A stretch of 64,000 nucleotides of DNA. Source: UBA11865 sp041570195 (GTDB lineage Bacteria; Chloroflexota; Anaerolineae; Promineifilales; Promineifilaceae). Shown here one piece after another: positions 56,654 through 64,000 of this stretch. The position numbers and the translations under genes are program-made. The stretch's first letter is position 1. Each line of letters starts with the position of its first letter. The notes below the pieces were generated by a model, which saw only the letters and a list, made by a program, of their open reading frames with translations, had not been told where the DNA came from and ran no database searches. The stretch spans positions 62,001-126,000 of the forward strand of contig JBFFWQ010000001.1 of the NCBI GenBank assembly GCA_041570195.1. The letters run 5' to 3'.

Positions 56654-58258
56654 TCAGGCCGCAGTGGGGTAGCCGGCGGTATCTACCAGGACTTCCATCA
56701 GCGCTGGTCGCCCGCCTTCTATGGCCATTTTGGTGAAGGAAGCGCATTGCCGGACTGTCGTTGGCCTATAGAAGCTCAGACCGTAGGCAGCTGCGATTTG
56801 GCTGAGTTTGGGGCCAGTGAAAGTGGTTCCATAAGCTAGCAATTCCCGCTTTCTCTGCTTTGAGCGAATGAGTTCAAGGGCGTCGTCTCTGAATACAACA
56901 ACGATCACTGGGGACTTCAATTCTGAGAGAATTCGTAATTCGCCCAGCGACATGGCCAAGCCGCCATCGCCAATGAGTGCAACCACCACATTATCAGGCC
57001 TGCAGATGGCAGCGGCCATGGCCGCCGGCAGGCCGTAACCCATGATCGACAGACCATTGGACACCAGATAGCTGTTGGGTCGAAAGCACGGCCACTGGAG
57101 AGCGGCCATTATCTTATGTGCGCCAACATCGGTGGCAACAATGGCATCGTCAGGCGCGTGTTCTCGGATTGCTTTCAGCACGAAAGCTGGGCCCAGGGGC
57201 TCTCCGGCGGGCTGCGGCTGCATCGAACGCGCGACCGCGGCACGTTCGATGCAGGCTTCAACGGCCGACACGCCCCAGCCATTGCCGGGCGAGTAATCTG
57301 CGTCTGCAAGGGCATCAAGTATTGGCGACAGCGGGCCAACCCATTCGGCAGCAGCCGGCAATCTGGGATCTTCGTTGGACCATCTGGACAGCCAGATCAG
57401 GGGCGCGGCATGCTGCCAAGGTTTGACCAGTTCAACCACGTCGAAGCCAACCGCCAATATGCAGTCGGACCTGTTCAGCAGGCGATAAGCGGGGTCGTCA
57501 TGCGTCAACCCGATTGTCCCGGCCGACAAGAGATGACCTTCATTCAGTGCTCCCTTGGCCTTGGGCGTGGTGATCACCGGCGCCATAGCTCGTTCGGCCA
57601 GCCGCCGCAGCGCATCGTAGGGAGTTTCTGGTTCCAGACCCAGGCCCACTACGATTGTTGGACGCTTTGCCTTTCTGAAAAGCTCGATGATTTGTTGCTG
57701 AGAATCACCATCTGGCTGGAATAGGGGCGGTCGTTGGTATGACGCAGGTCTAGAATTGACTGCAGACTCGGCTCTCTCTGTCGACAAGCTTAAGTGAACC
57801 GGACCAGGGCGGCCCGATTTGGCGGTCTGCAGGGCGGCGCGAAATATCGTGTCGACGTTCCGACAACTAACCTGAAGAGAAGCCTTGGTGATAGGTTGAA
57901 AGAGCGAGCTTAAGTCGAGTCGCTGGTGTGAATGAGTTCCGGACCAGGGGGCTGAGTTCTGGGCTGTGATGAGCAGCACTGGAGATCGGTCTAGAAAGGC
58001 ATGAGTGATGCCTGGAACGGCGTTGGCGGCTCCAGGGCCAAGTGTGGTCAAGCAGGCTGATGGTCGGCGTCGCAGTCTCGCCGTTGCGTCGGCCATAAAG
58101 ATCGCCGAGGTCTCATGGTGCGCCAGGACGAAGCGCAGTCCATTACTTCGCATCGTGTCCAAAAGGGCCAGGTTCTCACCGCCCGGCAACCCATAGATCT
58201 CTCGTATACCCGCCTCGCGCAATAAGCGAGCCAGACGATCGGCTACAGTCGTGGTCAC
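56654..58258 (-). CDS. Thiamine-diphosphate-dependent enzyme, acetolactate synthase (IlvB)-like
   Basis: 534 residues from a GTG at 58258. It has three ThDP-enzyme domains: the PYR domain with catalytic Glu49 (LAHHETSA), a central Rossmann-like domain, and the PP domain with GDG (430-432) and the metal-binding follow-up near 457-459 (RDD in place of the usual NN; Asp458 can still be the Mg ligand). Such proteins are broadly annotated as acetolactate synthase large subunits, benzoylformate decarboxylases or related lyases. No small regulatory subunit or ilv gene is nearby, so branched-chain amino acid synthesis is not supported. The true reaction is open. It is convergent with the kinase gene. 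Confidence 0.85.
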   Translation of the reverse strand: MTTTVADRLARLLREAGIREIYGLPGGENLALLDTMRSNGLRFVLAHHETSAIFMADATARLRRRPSACLTTLGPGAANAVPGITHAFLDRSPVLLITAQNSAPWSGTHSHQRLDLSSLFQPITKASLQVSCRNVDTIFRAALQTAKSGRPGPVHLSLSTERAESAVNSRPASYQRPPLFQPDGDSQQQIIELFRKAKRPTIVVGLGLEPETPYDALRRLAERAMAPVITTPKAKGALNEGHLLSAGTIGLTHDDPAYRLLNRSDCILAVGFDVVELVKPWQHAAPLIWLSRWSNEDPRLPAAAEWVGPLSPILDALADADYSPGNGWGVSAVEACIERAAVARSMQPQPAGEPLGPAFVLKAIREHAPDDAIVATDVGAHKIMAALQWPCFRPNSYLVSNGLSIMGYGLPAAMAAAICRPDNVVVALIGDGGLAMSLGELRILSELKSPVIVVVFRDDALELIRSKQRKRELLAYGTTFTGPKLSQIAAAYGLSFYRPTTVRQCASFTKMAIEGGRPALMEVLVDTAGYPTAA

Positions 58259-58332
58259 GTGTTACTGGGTCCACTCTTGCAAGAACATATTAGCCGGAGA
58301 ACTAACTGTCCGAAATGAAGTCACGGCATAAC

Positions 58333-58369
58333 AAAAAAAGCCTGCTTCAAGGCACTTGACCTGAAGCAG
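58333..58369 (-). terminator. Rho-independent terminator of the secreted repeat-protein gene
   Basis: On the minus strand, CTGCTTCA and TGAAGCAG form the stem (extended by GG/CC with one bulge), then GGC and seven T residues. It lies about 28 bases after the stop at 58397. Confidence 0.75.
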
Positions 58370-58396
58370 ACTTTTCTCTTGAAGTTTATGTCGCAA

Positions 58397-59620
58397 TCAT
58401 TGCGCAGTCGTGTTGTTGTAGAACCAGTTGTAACTGTAGTAGGGGTAAGGATGATGCGTCTGCGCCCTAATCGAGATCTGATGCCAACCGGCATATTCCG
58501 CTGGAATCGGCATCGTCTCGGTTGACGATCCGCCCGCGCCAGAATTGAAAGTACCAACCTGTATGCCGTTGACACCTCGGGTTCCCATGGGTCCCATGGT
58601 GACTGTGAAATCTTGATTCGGCGGATAATTGTAAGTTTGGAAAGTAACCTCCTTGTCGCGCACGACTCCGGTGACTACGATTACAGGAATACCGTAGTAT
58701 GACGTGCCAGTGGAGGTCGATGCTCCAGAATCGCCTTCGGTCGTCGAAGTCGAATCACCCTCAGTTGAGGAGTCTGCAGGTACGCCTCCGGTGCCGGCAT
58801 CGGCGGCAACGTTGGCGTCGTTGTTCCAAAACCAATTGTAAGCAAAATACGGATACGCGTGCGCCGTCTGGGCCCGGATCGATATCTTTGTATGGTTGTG
58901 AAGCTCGGCCGGGATCGCGTACGATTCTGTCAACTGGCCACCGGCGTCTGATTCCAGTGTGCCAACGTGGATACCGTTGATTCCGCGTGTTCCCATCGGT
59001 CCCATAGTTATATTGAAAGTCTGGTTGGCCGGGAAATTGTGGGTCTCAATCGTCACCGCCTCGTTTCTTTTGACGGCGATTATCTTAAACGTGGGGATGC
59101 CTGAATAATCGGGCGTGGCGGGTGGCTCTGTTGGTGTTACAGGCGGAGGAGATGTCCCCGGAGCGCCCGTGCTGTTATTGTAGAACCAATTGTAGCTGTA
59201 GTATGGGTAGTAGCCTCCAGACTGCAAACGAATAGATATCTGGTATGAGCCGTAGAGTTCGGGCGGTATCTTGAAATTCGCGTCAAAGCTGCCGCCAGCG
59301 CCCGAATTAATTGTGCCGACGACATAGCCGTTGATACCTCGCGTACCCATATGCCCCATGGTCACAGTGAAGTCGGTATTGGCCGGGAAATGGTGAGTGC
59401 GCACAGATACGGTATCATCTCTCACGACCCCGATGATTTCGGTCAGAGGCACGGCGCCTGAGGATTCGGCCGAGCTGAACAAGGACGAGCCAGCCGGTAA
59501 TAGCAGAAAGGCCAAGGCGAAAACGAAGGCCGGTACAAATCGACGCCAATGACGTCCATAGCCGGGCCGAACGGCGCTTCCGGCCCTCACACTGTGCAAA
59601 CGATCACGAAGTGAAGACAT
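58397..59620 (-). CDS. Secreted protein with three tandem ~90-residue repeats
   Basis: 407 residues from the ATG at 59620, which follows a perfect GGAGG eight bases upstream; the frame's earlier Met is rejected. A signal peptide (about residues 25-53) is followed by three similar units at about 60-149, 177-267 and 313-403. Each contains V-T-M-G-x-M-G-T-R-G-[IV]-N-G, then V-G-T, a Gly-rich turn, I-P-[AP]-E, I-S-I-R and a final Y-P-Y-[YF]-x-Y-N-W-F-[YW]-N-N. Linkers are Pro/Thr-rich (first) and Ser/Thr/Gly/Asp-rich (second). I do not know a named family. The regular Tyr/Asn-rich ends suggest beta-sandwich or carbohydrate-binding units at the surface. Confidence 0.8.
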   Translation of the reverse strand: MSSLRDRLHSVRAGSAVRPGYGRHWRRFVPAFVFALAFLLLPAGSSLFSSAESSGAVPLTEIIGVVRDDTVSVRTHHFPANTDFTVTMGHMGTRGINGYVVGTINSGAGGSFDANFKIPPELYGSYQISIRLQSGGYYPYYSYNWFYNNSTGAPGTSPPPVTPTEPPATPDYSGIPTFKIIAVKRNEAVTIETHNFPANQTFNITMGPMGTRGINGIHVGTLESDAGGQLTESYAIPAELHNHTKISIRAQTAHAYPYFAYNWFWNNDANVAADAGTGGVPADSSTEGDSTSTTEGDSGASTSTGTSYYGIPVIVVTGVVRDKEVTFQTYNYPPNQDFTVTMGPMGTRGVNGIQVGTFNSGAGGSSTETMPIPAEYAGWHQISIRAQTHHPYPYYSYNWFYNNTTAQ

Positions 59621-59671
59621 AGTAACCCTCCTACCTGGTTGCCTGTTCACGGATCAACTGATTATTCACTC

Positions 59672-59690
59672 TGTCTCTTAAGGTGAGACA
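59672..59690. promoter_or_regulatory. Perfect inverted repeat upstream of the three-repeat gene
   Basis: TGTCTC and GAGACA arms separated by seven bases, 51 bases upstream of the ATG at 59620 and on the far side of its Shine-Dalgarno. It could be an operator; no regulator is identified. Confidence 0.3.
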
Positions 59691-59851
59691 ACCGCGCCAC
59701 TCGGGCAGAAAACGAACTGCGCACGCGGTAATTAACTGCTCAATACAGTACTACAACTTGACAATAACTCGCCCTTTTGAAATATCATACAATGTTTTTT
59801 GGCCTTCTGCTACGGAAAATTGCGTGAATTTTACGTAAAGTACACGCCGTT

Positions 59852-59879
59852 TTTACGGATGCTACACGTCGAGTATAAT
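59852..59879 (+). promoter_or_regulatory. Promoter of the small membrane protein-selA operon
   Basis: TTTACG, 16 bases, TATAAT. The -10 ends six bases before the ATG at 59886, so the mRNA would start at the start codon. A second TTGACA-N19-TATCAT lies at 59758-59788. Confidence 0.45.
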
Positions 59880-59885
59880 TGCCTT

Positions 59886-60362
59886 ATGGTCAAGTTGTTC
59901 ACACGAATGGGCATTTTTCCGTATCTGGTGCTCGGTTTTGGGCTGCTCCTGCTTGGACTGCTGGCGCTTAATCACATCACAAATAACTTGTGGCCAATCG
60001 ACGTCAGTCGCTTGGACCTTATACGTTCGACTGCTCTGGATCGGGCAGAGGCAACTACGCTGTTGCGATCGGCCAATCTCGAGCTCGTGTTTGCATTCTT
60101 GGCAGCGGTTCTCACCGCCGTTACTGGCCTATTCCTGCCCCTCGCCTACATATTGAATCGCCGATTTGGGCGTACGCCTTCACATAGCTTCATGGTTGTG
60201 CTGCGCCAGGCTATGTGGGTTGGTCTATGGGCAGCATTTTGCGCCTGGCTGCAAATGCATCGATCGTTGGGGCTGGGTGTCGCGCTGTTGTCGGCTGTCG
60301 TGCTGGTAGTCGTCGAGATGCTGCTGCAAGTTCGAACACGGGCCGCGGCTGTCTCTGGATGA
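59886..60362 (+). CDS. Small membrane protein, about four helices, unknown function
   Basis: 158 residues from the ATG at 59886; the longer frame from 59799 would cross the promoter and is rejected. Hydrophobic segments lie at about 9-28, 67-93, 102-120 and 124-146. It contains no motif I recognise. No Shine-Dalgarno is present and a TATAAT box ends six bases upstream, so translation of a leaderless mRNA is suggested. The selA start follows its stop by one base, so the two are coupled; a membrane role linked to selenium metabolism is conceivable but without evidence. Confidence 0.72.
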   Translation: MVKLFTRMGIFPYLVLGFGLLLLGLLALNHITNNLWPIDVSRLDLIRSTALDRAEATTLLRSANLELVFAFLAAVLTAVTGLFLPLAYILNRRFGRTPSHSFMVVLRQAMWVGLWAAFCAWLQMHRSLGLGVALLSAVVLVVVEMLLQVRTRAAAVSG

Positions 60363-60363
60363 T

Positions 60364-61797
60364 ATGCCGGTGAGTGGCTCGCATCACGACTCATCCCCTG
60401 GCTCAACCAGGGCGGCCGATCAGCTTCGAAGTCTGCCAAGCGTCGACAAACTGCTCCAGTCGCCTGCTGGCCAACGCATACTTGCCGCCTTTGGTCGTCC
60501 GCTTACGCTGGCGGCCGTGCGGGATGTGCTGGATAAGGCGCGTCAGACTATTCGCGCCGGAGATTCACCCTTGCCAACCGACGACGAGATCATAACCGAC
60601 GCGGAGCGGGTGCTCTTCGATCAATTACAGCCGACTTTAAGACCAATCATCAACGCGACCGGCGTTATTGTCCACACCAATCTCGGCCGGGCTATCCTGA
60701 GCCAGGAGAGCATATCGGCCGTCGCCGAAGTAGCCAAGAGTTACTCAAGTCTTGAATACGATCTGGATGAGGGCGGTCGGGGGTCGCGAAGCGTCCACGC
60801 AGAGCGTTTGCTGCGACGCCTGACCAGGGCAGAAGCTGCCTTTACAGTTAATAACAATGCAGCAGCCGTACTTCTGATGTTGACGGCGCTTTGCAAGGAA
60901 AAGGAAGTCATTATTAGCCGTGGACAATTGATTGAGATCGGCGGGGGCTTTCGCGTGCCAGACGTGATGACCCAATCTGGAGCAAAGCTCGTTGAAGTCG
61001 GCACTACCAATCGTACCCATGTCCGCGATTACGAGAAAGCGATCAATGAAGAAACGGCGGCCATATTAGTTGCTCACCACTCCAATTTCCGAATCTTGGG
61101 TTTTACCAGTGAACCGGAGCTGGGCGAGTTGTCAGCGCTTGCCCGCGAACGCGGTGTGCTAATGTTGTACGACCAGGGAAGCGGAGCCGTACAGGACGTT
61201 TCCCGCTACGGCCTCGGGCATGAACTGACGGTTCAAGATGCTTTGAATTCAGGCGTAGACATGGTTGCATTCAGCGGCGACAAGCTCCTGGGTGGGCCAC
61301 AAGCCGGGATTTTATGTGGCCGTGAGGCGCTGATCCAAGAACTCAGGCGCCATCCGTTGGCCAGAGCCGTGCGTCCGGACAAGATGTGCCTGGCCGCTCT
61401 GGCCACGACGCTAAGGGCGCACCTCACCGAACGCGCGCCCGCAGAAATTCCGGTGTGGAGAATGATAAGCGCCACGGAAGAGGAACTGCGACTGAGGGTA
61501 GAGGGTTGGAAGGCAAGGTTGACTGACGCAGGGCTTTCAGTGGAAGTGCGCGAAGGTCATTCCACGATAGGAGGCGGCAGTCTGCCAGGATCTATGCTGA
61601 CCACCAGGCTGGCCGTGATTTCGTTTCACAGCGTGGAGAAACTGGGAGCAGCGCTGAGGGCTGCAGAACATCCTGTCGTCGGCCGGATCGCCGACGACAG
61701 ACTGGTGCTGGATCCGCGAACGGTGCTGGAGGAGCAAGAAGAACTCATGTTGGCGTCGATAATTGAGGCTGCCTCTCTTCTGGCGGCAGCCGATTGA
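60364..61797 (+). CDS. selA: L-seryl-tRNA(Sec) selenium transferase
   Basis: A 477-residue protein that contains the SelA signatures: INATGVIVHTNLGRA, VNNNAAAVLLML, RGQLIEIGGGFRVPDVM and the PLP lysine Lys307 in FSGDKLLGGPQAG. It converts seryl-tRNA(Sec) to selenocysteyl-tRNA(Sec) using selenophosphate, as a homodecamer in bacteria. The length matches bacterial SelA. It starts one base after the small membrane protein gene and is followed by tsaD after 13 bases. No selB, selC or selD is present in the window, so the rest of the pathway must lie elsewhere if it is active. Confidence 0.95.
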   Translation: MPVSGSHHDSSPGSTRAADQLRSLPSVDKLLQSPAGQRILAAFGRPLTLAAVRDVLDKARQTIRAGDSPLPTDDEIITDAERVLFDQLQPTLRPIINATGVIVHTNLGRAILSQESISAVAEVAKSYSSLEYDLDEGGRGSRSVHAERLLRRLTRAEAAFTVNNNAAAVLLMLTALCKEKEVIISRGQLIEIGGGFRVPDVMTQSGAKLVEVGTTNRTHVRDYEKAINEETAAILVAHHSNFRILGFTSEPELGELSALARERGVLMLYDQGSGAVQDVSRYGLGHELTVQDALNSGVDMVAFSGDKLLGGPQAGILCGREALIQELRRHPLARAVRPDKMCLAALATTLRAHLTERAPAEIPVWRMISATEEELRLRVEGWKARLTDAGLSVEVREGHSTIGGGSLPGSMLTTRLAVISFHSVEKLGAALRAAEHPVVGRIADDRLVLDPRTVLEEQEELMLASIIEAASLLAAAD

Positions 61798-61810
61798 ACC
61801 GGGGTGCATA

Positions 61811-62824
61811 ATGGTTGATAGCCGAGAACAGCTGACACGAATTCTGGCCATAGAAACCTCCTGCGACGAAACGGCAGCGGCCGTCGTCGAGAACGGGACG
61901 ACGATCGTCAGTAATGTGATTGCCAGTCAAAGTGAGCTGCACGCGCAATACGGCGGCGTATTCCCAGAGGTGGCGTCCAGGCGACATATCGAGGTTATTT
62001 ACGCGGTGATTGAAAAGGCGTTGCATGATGCTCACCTGAGCGTAGACGATCTGGATTGCATCGCAGTAACTCGTGGCCCGGGATTGGTAGGATCGTTGCT
62101 GGTGGGCGTTAATGTGGCAAAGGGCTTGGCCGTGGGGCGTAACAAGCCCTTGCTTGGTATCAATCACATTGAAGGTCACATATATTCTTTGTGGCTGACC
62201 GCTGAGGCGAAAAACTTTGAATTTCCGATAGTCACCTTGGTAGTCAGTGGTGGGCATACAGAACTGTACCTGGTCAAAGACCATCTGTCGTATGAACACT
62301 TAGGCGGCACGCTGGACGATGCGGCCGGTGAAGCCTTTGACAAGGTCGGTCGGCTACTCGGCTTGCCTTACCCTGGCGGACCAGCAATTGATGAGGCCGC
62401 CATTGATGGCAGCAGTAGGGTATTCGTATTTCCACGTCCGGTGATGGACGAAAGCTACAATTTCAGCTTCAGTGGACTTAAGACGGCTGTAATGCGAGAA
62501 AGCCGGCGTTTCGAAAGCGGCCGGTTGCCGGTCGCCGATCTGGCGGCTGGATTTCAGGCGGCCGTAGTCGACGTTCTGGTGGCAAAGACCTCGATGGCTG
62601 CCGAAGCCACTGGGGCTAAGGCTGTTCATTTGGCTGGCGGTGTATCGGCCAACCGGGGTTTGAGGGGAGCGATGGACGAAAGGCTGGAAATGCCGGTGCG
62701 CTATCCGCCACCAGAGCTTTGCACTGACAACGCGGCGATGATCGGTGCGGCCGCTCATAGGCGATTCGTGGCCGGACAGCGAGATCCGTATTCCATCGAC
62801 GTGGTGCCAGGACTACGGCTGTAG
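61811..62824 (+). CDS. tsaD: tRNA N6-adenosine threonylcarbamoyltransferase TsaD
   Basis: 337 residues from the ATG at 61811; the longer frame lies in selA and is rejected. It has the ASKHA fold with ETSCDETAAAVV, the iron/metal-binding His119 and His123 (NHIEGHIYS), GGHTELYLV and the C-terminal Asp in CTDNAAMIGAA. It transfers threonylcarbamoyl to A37 of ANN-decoding tRNAs with TsaB/TsaE and a TsaC product. The length is the family norm. It sits 13 bases after selA, both acting on tRNA. Confidence 0.97.
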   Translation: MVDSREQLTRILAIETSCDETAAAVVENGTTIVSNVIASQSELHAQYGGVFPEVASRRHIEVIYAVIEKALHDAHLSVDDLDCIAVTRGPGLVGSLLVGVNVAKGLAVGRNKPLLGINHIEGHIYSLWLTAEAKNFEFPIVTLVVSGGHTELYLVKDHLSYEHLGGTLDDAAGEAFDKVGRLLGLPYPGGPAIDEAAIDGSSRVFVFPRPVMDESYNFSFSGLKTAVMRESRRFESGRLPVADLAAGFQAAVVDVLVAKTSMAAEATGAKAVHLAGGVSANRGLRGAMDERLEMPVRYPPPELCTDNAAMIGAAAHRRFVAGQRDPYSIDVVPGLRL

Positions 62825-62983
62825 CTATCTCGTCGTGAATCGCCAGCGCGTCCGACAACTCTTGTCCTGAACAACGCCACAACCGCTGGTCCATGTCTAT
62901 GGTGATTTGCTTCGCTACCCTGGTGCTACTCTGCCTGCCGATAAACAAAGTGCGTCCCCTCTGAAGCTAGGGAGAAGATCTGA

Positions 62984-63823
62984 ATGTCTCTTATAAGCGA
63001 TACGAATAACAGTGAGGAGAACGGTATTGGACAGCACAGAATCTTGCGGGCGTTCAAACAGGCTCAGCGGACGAAATCCGCAGCCGTCATGCCCTATTTT
63101 ACGCTGGGTTACCCGGATCTTGACCGTTCGCTCAGTATCATCAAGGCGATTGCGCTTCACTCAGATCTGTTGGAGCTGGGAGTCCCGTTCAGCGACCCAA
63201 TAGCGGACGGCCCTACAATTCAGCGCAGTACTCAGGTGGCACTGGAGCAAGGCGCCAACACGACTTGGTGTTTGCATGGTGTTCGAGAGCTTCGGAAGGC
63301 GGGAGTCGATACACCCATCTTGCTTATGGGATACTACAATCCAATCCTTGCCTACGGCGAGTCGAAATTCATACGCGATGCGGCCGACGCAGGCATAGAC
63401 GGCCTCATCGTGCCCGATCTACCACCAGAGGAGTCTGGGCAGTTGCGGAAATCGGCAGAGGAATGGGGCCTGGTGAACGTGAATTTCCTGGCGCCAACAA
63501 GCAATCGCCGGCGGACGAAGCAAGTGGCGGCGGCCGCAAAGGGGTTTATCTACCTGGTGAGCGTAACCGGCGTTACTGGCGCACGCAGCAGATTGAGCGA
63601 AGATCTGGCAGAAATAGTCGAGCGCATCCGGGCACAGAGTAACCTGCCTGTGGCGGTTGGATTCGGAATAAGCACGCCGGAGCAGGCGGCCGAGGTTGGT
63701 CAGTATGCGGATGGGATCATCGTGGGCAGCGCCCTGATTGATGCTGTCGATCGTTCTTCAGACAAGCCGGCCGCCGCAGCAAGCTTCGTCCGGTCACTGG
63801 AAATCGCATTGAGTTTGGAGTAG
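62984..63823 (+). CDS. trpA: Tryptophan synthase alpha chain
   Basis: A 279-residue (beta/alpha)8-barrel with the two catalytic acids Glu64 and Asp75 in LELGVPFSDPIADGP. The indole-glycerol-phosphate loop VSVTGVTGAR and the phosphate-binding GFGISTPEQAAEV and VGSALID segments are also present. It cleaves indole-3-glycerol phosphate to indole for the TrpB partner. It is not next to trpB or other trp genes here, and lies 159 bases after tsaD. A GGGAGAAG site is upstream of the ATG. The next gene starts three bases after its stop. Confidence 0.97.
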   Translation: MSLISDTNNSEENGIGQHRILRAFKQAQRTKSAAVMPYFTLGYPDLDRSLSIIKAIALHSDLLELGVPFSDPIADGPTIQRSTQVALEQGANTTWCLHGVRELRKAGVDTPILLMGYYNPILAYGESKFIRDAADAGIDGLIVPDLPPEESGQLRKSAEEWGLVNVNFLAPTSNRRRTKQVAAAAKGFIYLVSVTGVTGARSRLSEDLAEIVERIRAQSNLPVAVGFGISTPEQAAEVGQYADGIIVGSALIDAVDRSSDKPAAAASFVRSLEIALSLE

Positions 63824-63826
63824 GTT

Positions 63827-64000
63827 ATGGAAAATCGTTTAGCGCATGAGGCCAGCCCCTATTTGCAGCAACATGCTGAAAACCCGGTGGATTGGTATCC
63901 ATGGGGCGATGAGGCATTTTCCCTGGCGCAGCAGGCTGATAAGCCGATATTGTTGAGCGTCGGATATGCGGCTTGCCACTGGTGTCATGTCATGGCCCAC
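63827..64000 (+). CDS. Start of a DUF255 / thioredoxin-domain protein (YyaL/SSP411 family), cut by window edge
   Basis: 58 codons from the ATG at 63827 run off the right edge. MENRLAHEASPYLQQHAENPVDWYPW and ACHWCHVMAH are the hallmark start of this family: a thioredoxin-like domain with CxxC followed by a glycoside-hydrolase-like barrel in full-length members (about 650-700 residues). Function is not settled. It lies three bases after trpA, so is probably co-transcribed. Confidence 0.92.
   Translation, partial: MENRLAHEASPYLQQHAENPVDWYPWGDEAFSLAQQADKPILLSVGYAACHWCHVMAH

Overview
The window looks like a chromosomal segment of a Chloroflexota bacterium, probably an Anaerolineae, Caldilineae or Ardenticatenia-type lineage. 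The reasons are the YYY/DUF2298 and TIGR03663 membrane protein families side by side, long Ser/Thr kinase-STAND-WD40 fusions, PTPS-related membrane proteins, many PKD/NHL/beta-propeller secreted proteins, and no outer-membrane or LPS genes. This assignment is inferred from protein families, not from a marker gene. I see no rRNA, tRNA, CRISPR array or insertion sequence.

Layout. 1-7348 (minus): the start of a subtilisin-like protease that runs off the left edge, a small membrane protein, and then a tight five-gene block. Read in transcription order, the block is a membrane zinc-ribbon protein, a radical SAM/SPASM enzyme, a second radical SAM/SPASM-like protein that has lost its iron-sulfur motif, a DUF2207-like membrane protein ending in seven alternating Cys-Ala units, and a methyltransferase. 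This block is the best candidate in the window for an undescribed system. I infer a peptide-modification system in which the Cys-Ala tail may be the substrate.

7581-22078 (minus): one long apparent operon of polytopic glycosyltransferase-like proteins (a GT39-YYY fusion, YYY, GT39-like, TIGR03663-NHL), with an ECF sigma factor and its anti-sigma factor embedded by a 4-base overlap. 22252-25442 (minus): a glycolipid-type trio (flippase-like protein, GT4 glycosyltransferase, methyltransferase).

25577-32793 (plus): aldo/keto reductase, D-threonine aldolase/D-serine dehydratase-like enzyme, succinyl-CoA synthetase (sucCD), a PTPS-related membrane protein and rsmD. 32763-34521 (minus): an anchored surface protein and a tyrosine recombinase. 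34861-36192 (plus): a COG2403-type P-loop protein gene interrupted by one in-frame TAA. 36295-40365: a PKD-CAP surface protein diverging from enolase and a SixA-like phosphatase.

40404-48997 (minus): a transmembrane beta-propeller/STAND-like ATPase with a partner ATPase fused to an OmpR-type DNA-binding domain, then a UvrD-like helicase. 49058-56622 (plus): a membrane-anchored GH39-like protein translationally coupled to a 1922-residue kinase-STAND-WD40 receptor. 56654-59620 (minus): a ThDP-dependent enzyme and a secreted three-repeat protein. 59886-64000 (plus): a small membrane protein, selA, tsaD, trpA and the start of a DUF255 thioredoxin-like protein.

Recurring expression signals are extended -10 boxes (TGnTATAAT type), ATGA stop/start overlaps inside operons, and several genes without a Shine-Dalgarno sequence whose -10 box lies only 6-10 bases before the start codon, suggesting leaderless mRNAs.
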